Shown here: positions 32,801 to 33,795 of the stretch, in pieces | How positions within the stretch are numbered: the stretch's first letter is position 1 | Layout: each line of letters opens with the position of its first letter | Assembly: GCA_029866215.1 (NCBI GenBank) | Contig: JARWZU010000024.1 | Coordinates: forward strand, 1 to 33,795 | DNA: 33,795 nt | Direction: 5' to 3' | Origin: Akkermansiaceae bacterium | GTDB lineage: Bacteria > Verrucomicrobiota > Verrucomicrobiia > Verrucomicrobiales > Akkermansiaceae | Translations under genes and position numbers: made by a program | Notes under the pieces: model-generated | Told to the model about the DNA's origin: nothing | The model's database searches: none | Seen by the model: only the letters and a program-made list of their open reading frames with translations

Positions 32801-33795
32801 CTATGGCGTGCGAGTGACGGAGACGCGGAGGAAGCGGCGGGGGGCGGTGTTGGATGCGACTATGTCACGGTAGGTCACGGTTTCGGTGCCGTCGCCGTTG
32901 GCGGTGGCCGTGCCGACCTGAACCGCGTTGGCCGTCCAGGTGCCGGTGGCGGCGAGGTCGGCAGTGCTTTGCACGGCGTAGGCGAGGTCGAGCGCGGGGG
33001 TGCGGCGGCGGAAGGTGATGGTCAGGTAGTTGGTGCCAGACACATTTTGCACGGCGGTGGTCCAGGCGGCGGCGGAGTCGGCGACGCGGGGTTCGCGGCT
33101 GAGGGCGAACTCAGTCAGGTTATTCAAGCCATCGGCATCGGGGTCGGCGGTGTCGCCCGCTACGGCGGAGTCGGCCAGCTCGGATGCGGTGAAACGGCTC
33201 GCCTGCCAGGCGGCGTAGGCGGTGCGGATCGTGACCACGGCTTGCTGGCGGTCGCCGAGGAGTGCGCCGCCGAGCTGGGGCGCGCCGAGGTTGACGAGCA
33301 GGGTCTCGGGGGTGTCGGCGGAGGCGTCCAAGGCCAGCGGGATGGTGAGGGTCTTGGCGGCGGCGTCGCCGTTGGCCCAGGTGAGCGCGCTGGTGGTGAC
33401 GGTGTAGTCGGTGGCGGGGGTGGCGGTGCCGCCACCGCCGTGGGCGGTCGCATAGCCGAGGGTGAGGTTACCGAGCGAGCCGCCGGTGCGGGTGACGGTC
33501 AGGCTGGCGGATGTGCCCTCGGCGCCGGTGAAGGCGTCGGCGGAGAACCGGAGTACGCCGGGCAGGCCGGCGAGGCCGGGGACGAGGCGCCAGAGGGGGC
33601 GGGAGTCGGCGGAGCCCTGGAAGTTGGCGAAGTTGCCGGCGAGGAGGACGTTGCCATCGGCTTGAAGGGCGAGGTCCTGCACGGTGGAGCCGTGGCCGCC
33701 GGCAGCGGCGAAGGCGGTGTCGAGCGAGCCGTCGGGTTTGATGCGGGCGATGCGAGTGGCGGTGGTGCCGTCGATGGTGGTGAAATCGCCGCCGA
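32801..33795 (-). CDS. Delta-60 repeat / Calx-beta secreted protein, C-terminal part only
   Basis: The frame is open through the right edge; about 331 residues are seen and the N-terminus is missing. The first 60 residues (IDGTTATRIARIKPDGSLD, VQDLALQADGNVLLAGNFANF) are a delta-60 beta-propeller repeat. FSADAFTGAEGTSASLTVTRTGGS to ALDASADTPETLLVNLG is a Calx-beta domain. AGDTADPDADGLNNLTEFALSREP is a calcium-binding thrombospondin-3-like loop, then a C-terminal beta domain of the kind that anchors or sorts such proteins (TFRRRTPALDLAYAVQSTADL). It is very G+C-rich, typical of giant verrucomicrobial surface proteins. Function likely adhesion or matrix. Confidence 0.85.
   Translation of the reverse strand, partial: GGDFTTIDGTTATRIARIKPDGSLDTAFAAAGGHGSTVQDLALQADGNVLLAGNFANFQGSADSRPLWRLVPGLAGLPGVLRFSADAFTGAEGTSASLTVTRTGGSLGNLTLGYATAHGGGGTATPATDYTVTTSALTWANGDAAAKTLTIPLALDASADTPETLLVNLGAPQLGGALLGDRQQAVVTIRTAYAAWQASRFTASELADSAVAGDTADPDADGLNNLTEFALSREPRVADSAAAWTTAVQNVSGTNYLTITFRRRTPALDLAYAVQSTADLAATGTWTANAVQVGTATANGDGTETVTYRDIVASNTAPRRFLRVSVTRTP

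Overview
The window looks like a chromosomal segment of a Verrucomicrobiota bacterium, probably Verrucomicrobiales-like. This is inferred from gene content, not from a marker search. Supporting features are an SHD1-domain metallopeptidase, a DUF5069 protein, a delta-60-repeat/Calx-beta giant secreted protein, a CarboxypepD-TonB receptor, type B L31, a detached nuoA, G+C-rich DNA and many GTG/TTG or weak-SD starts. Most genes are housekeeping or stress functions arranged in short operons with 1-8 nt overlaps.

Layout. 1-3.8 kb: a large TonB-dependent receptor followed by a secreted IEPGT-type beta-helix protein cut by the left edge; an 18-bp perfect palindrome lies upstream of the receptor. 3.8-4.65 kb: a non-coding gap with an eight-unit 21-bp tandem array and a plus-strand terminator that has no gene in front of it. 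4.66-7.1 kb: a leftward arsenic operon (arsR, DUF6428, acr3, arsC) behind an ArsR-type dyad. 7.1-11.3 kb: a leftward chain of RsmA-Nudix fusion, glutaminyl cyclase-like lipoprotein, two Sco-like proteins (one without the copper cysteines) and a DUF420 membrane protein, pointing to heme-copper oxidase maturation. 11.5-12.7 kb: a small membrane protein, a second and longer 21-bp array (17 units), tRNA-Val(UAC), a 26-residue zinc-knuckle microprotein and a 96-residue unknown. 13-16 kb: metallophosphoesterase, RlmB-type methyltransferase, an Spx/ArsC-fold protein and a zinc alcohol dehydrogenase. 16-20.6 kb: RecQ, L31 type B, a small basic unknown with tandem terminators, solitary nuoA, a LamG-like secreted protein and DUF5069. 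20.6-26.9 kb: LeuS, secreted thioredoxin, RdgB, NlpC/P60-like lipoprotein, HAD phosphatase, TrmL and a membrane protein. 27-29 kb: two secreted proteins, one an SHD1-HExxH peptidase. 29.6-31 kb: a compact module of XRE regulator plus overlapping HNH nuclease, with a second HNH-like gene diverging from a shared palindrome. 31.3 kb to the end: a NodT/TolC-type outer-membrane lipoprotein and the C-terminal part of a delta-60/Calx-beta protein cut by the right edge.

The strongest candidates for something undescribed are the two unrelated-sequence tandem arrays that share an exact 21-bp period and internal dyad symmetry, and the divergent HNH / XRE-HNH module with its own operator-like palindrome. 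Supporting oddities are the RsmA-Nudix fusion, the Cys-less Sco partner and the Cys-tailed DUF6428 protein of the ars operon.
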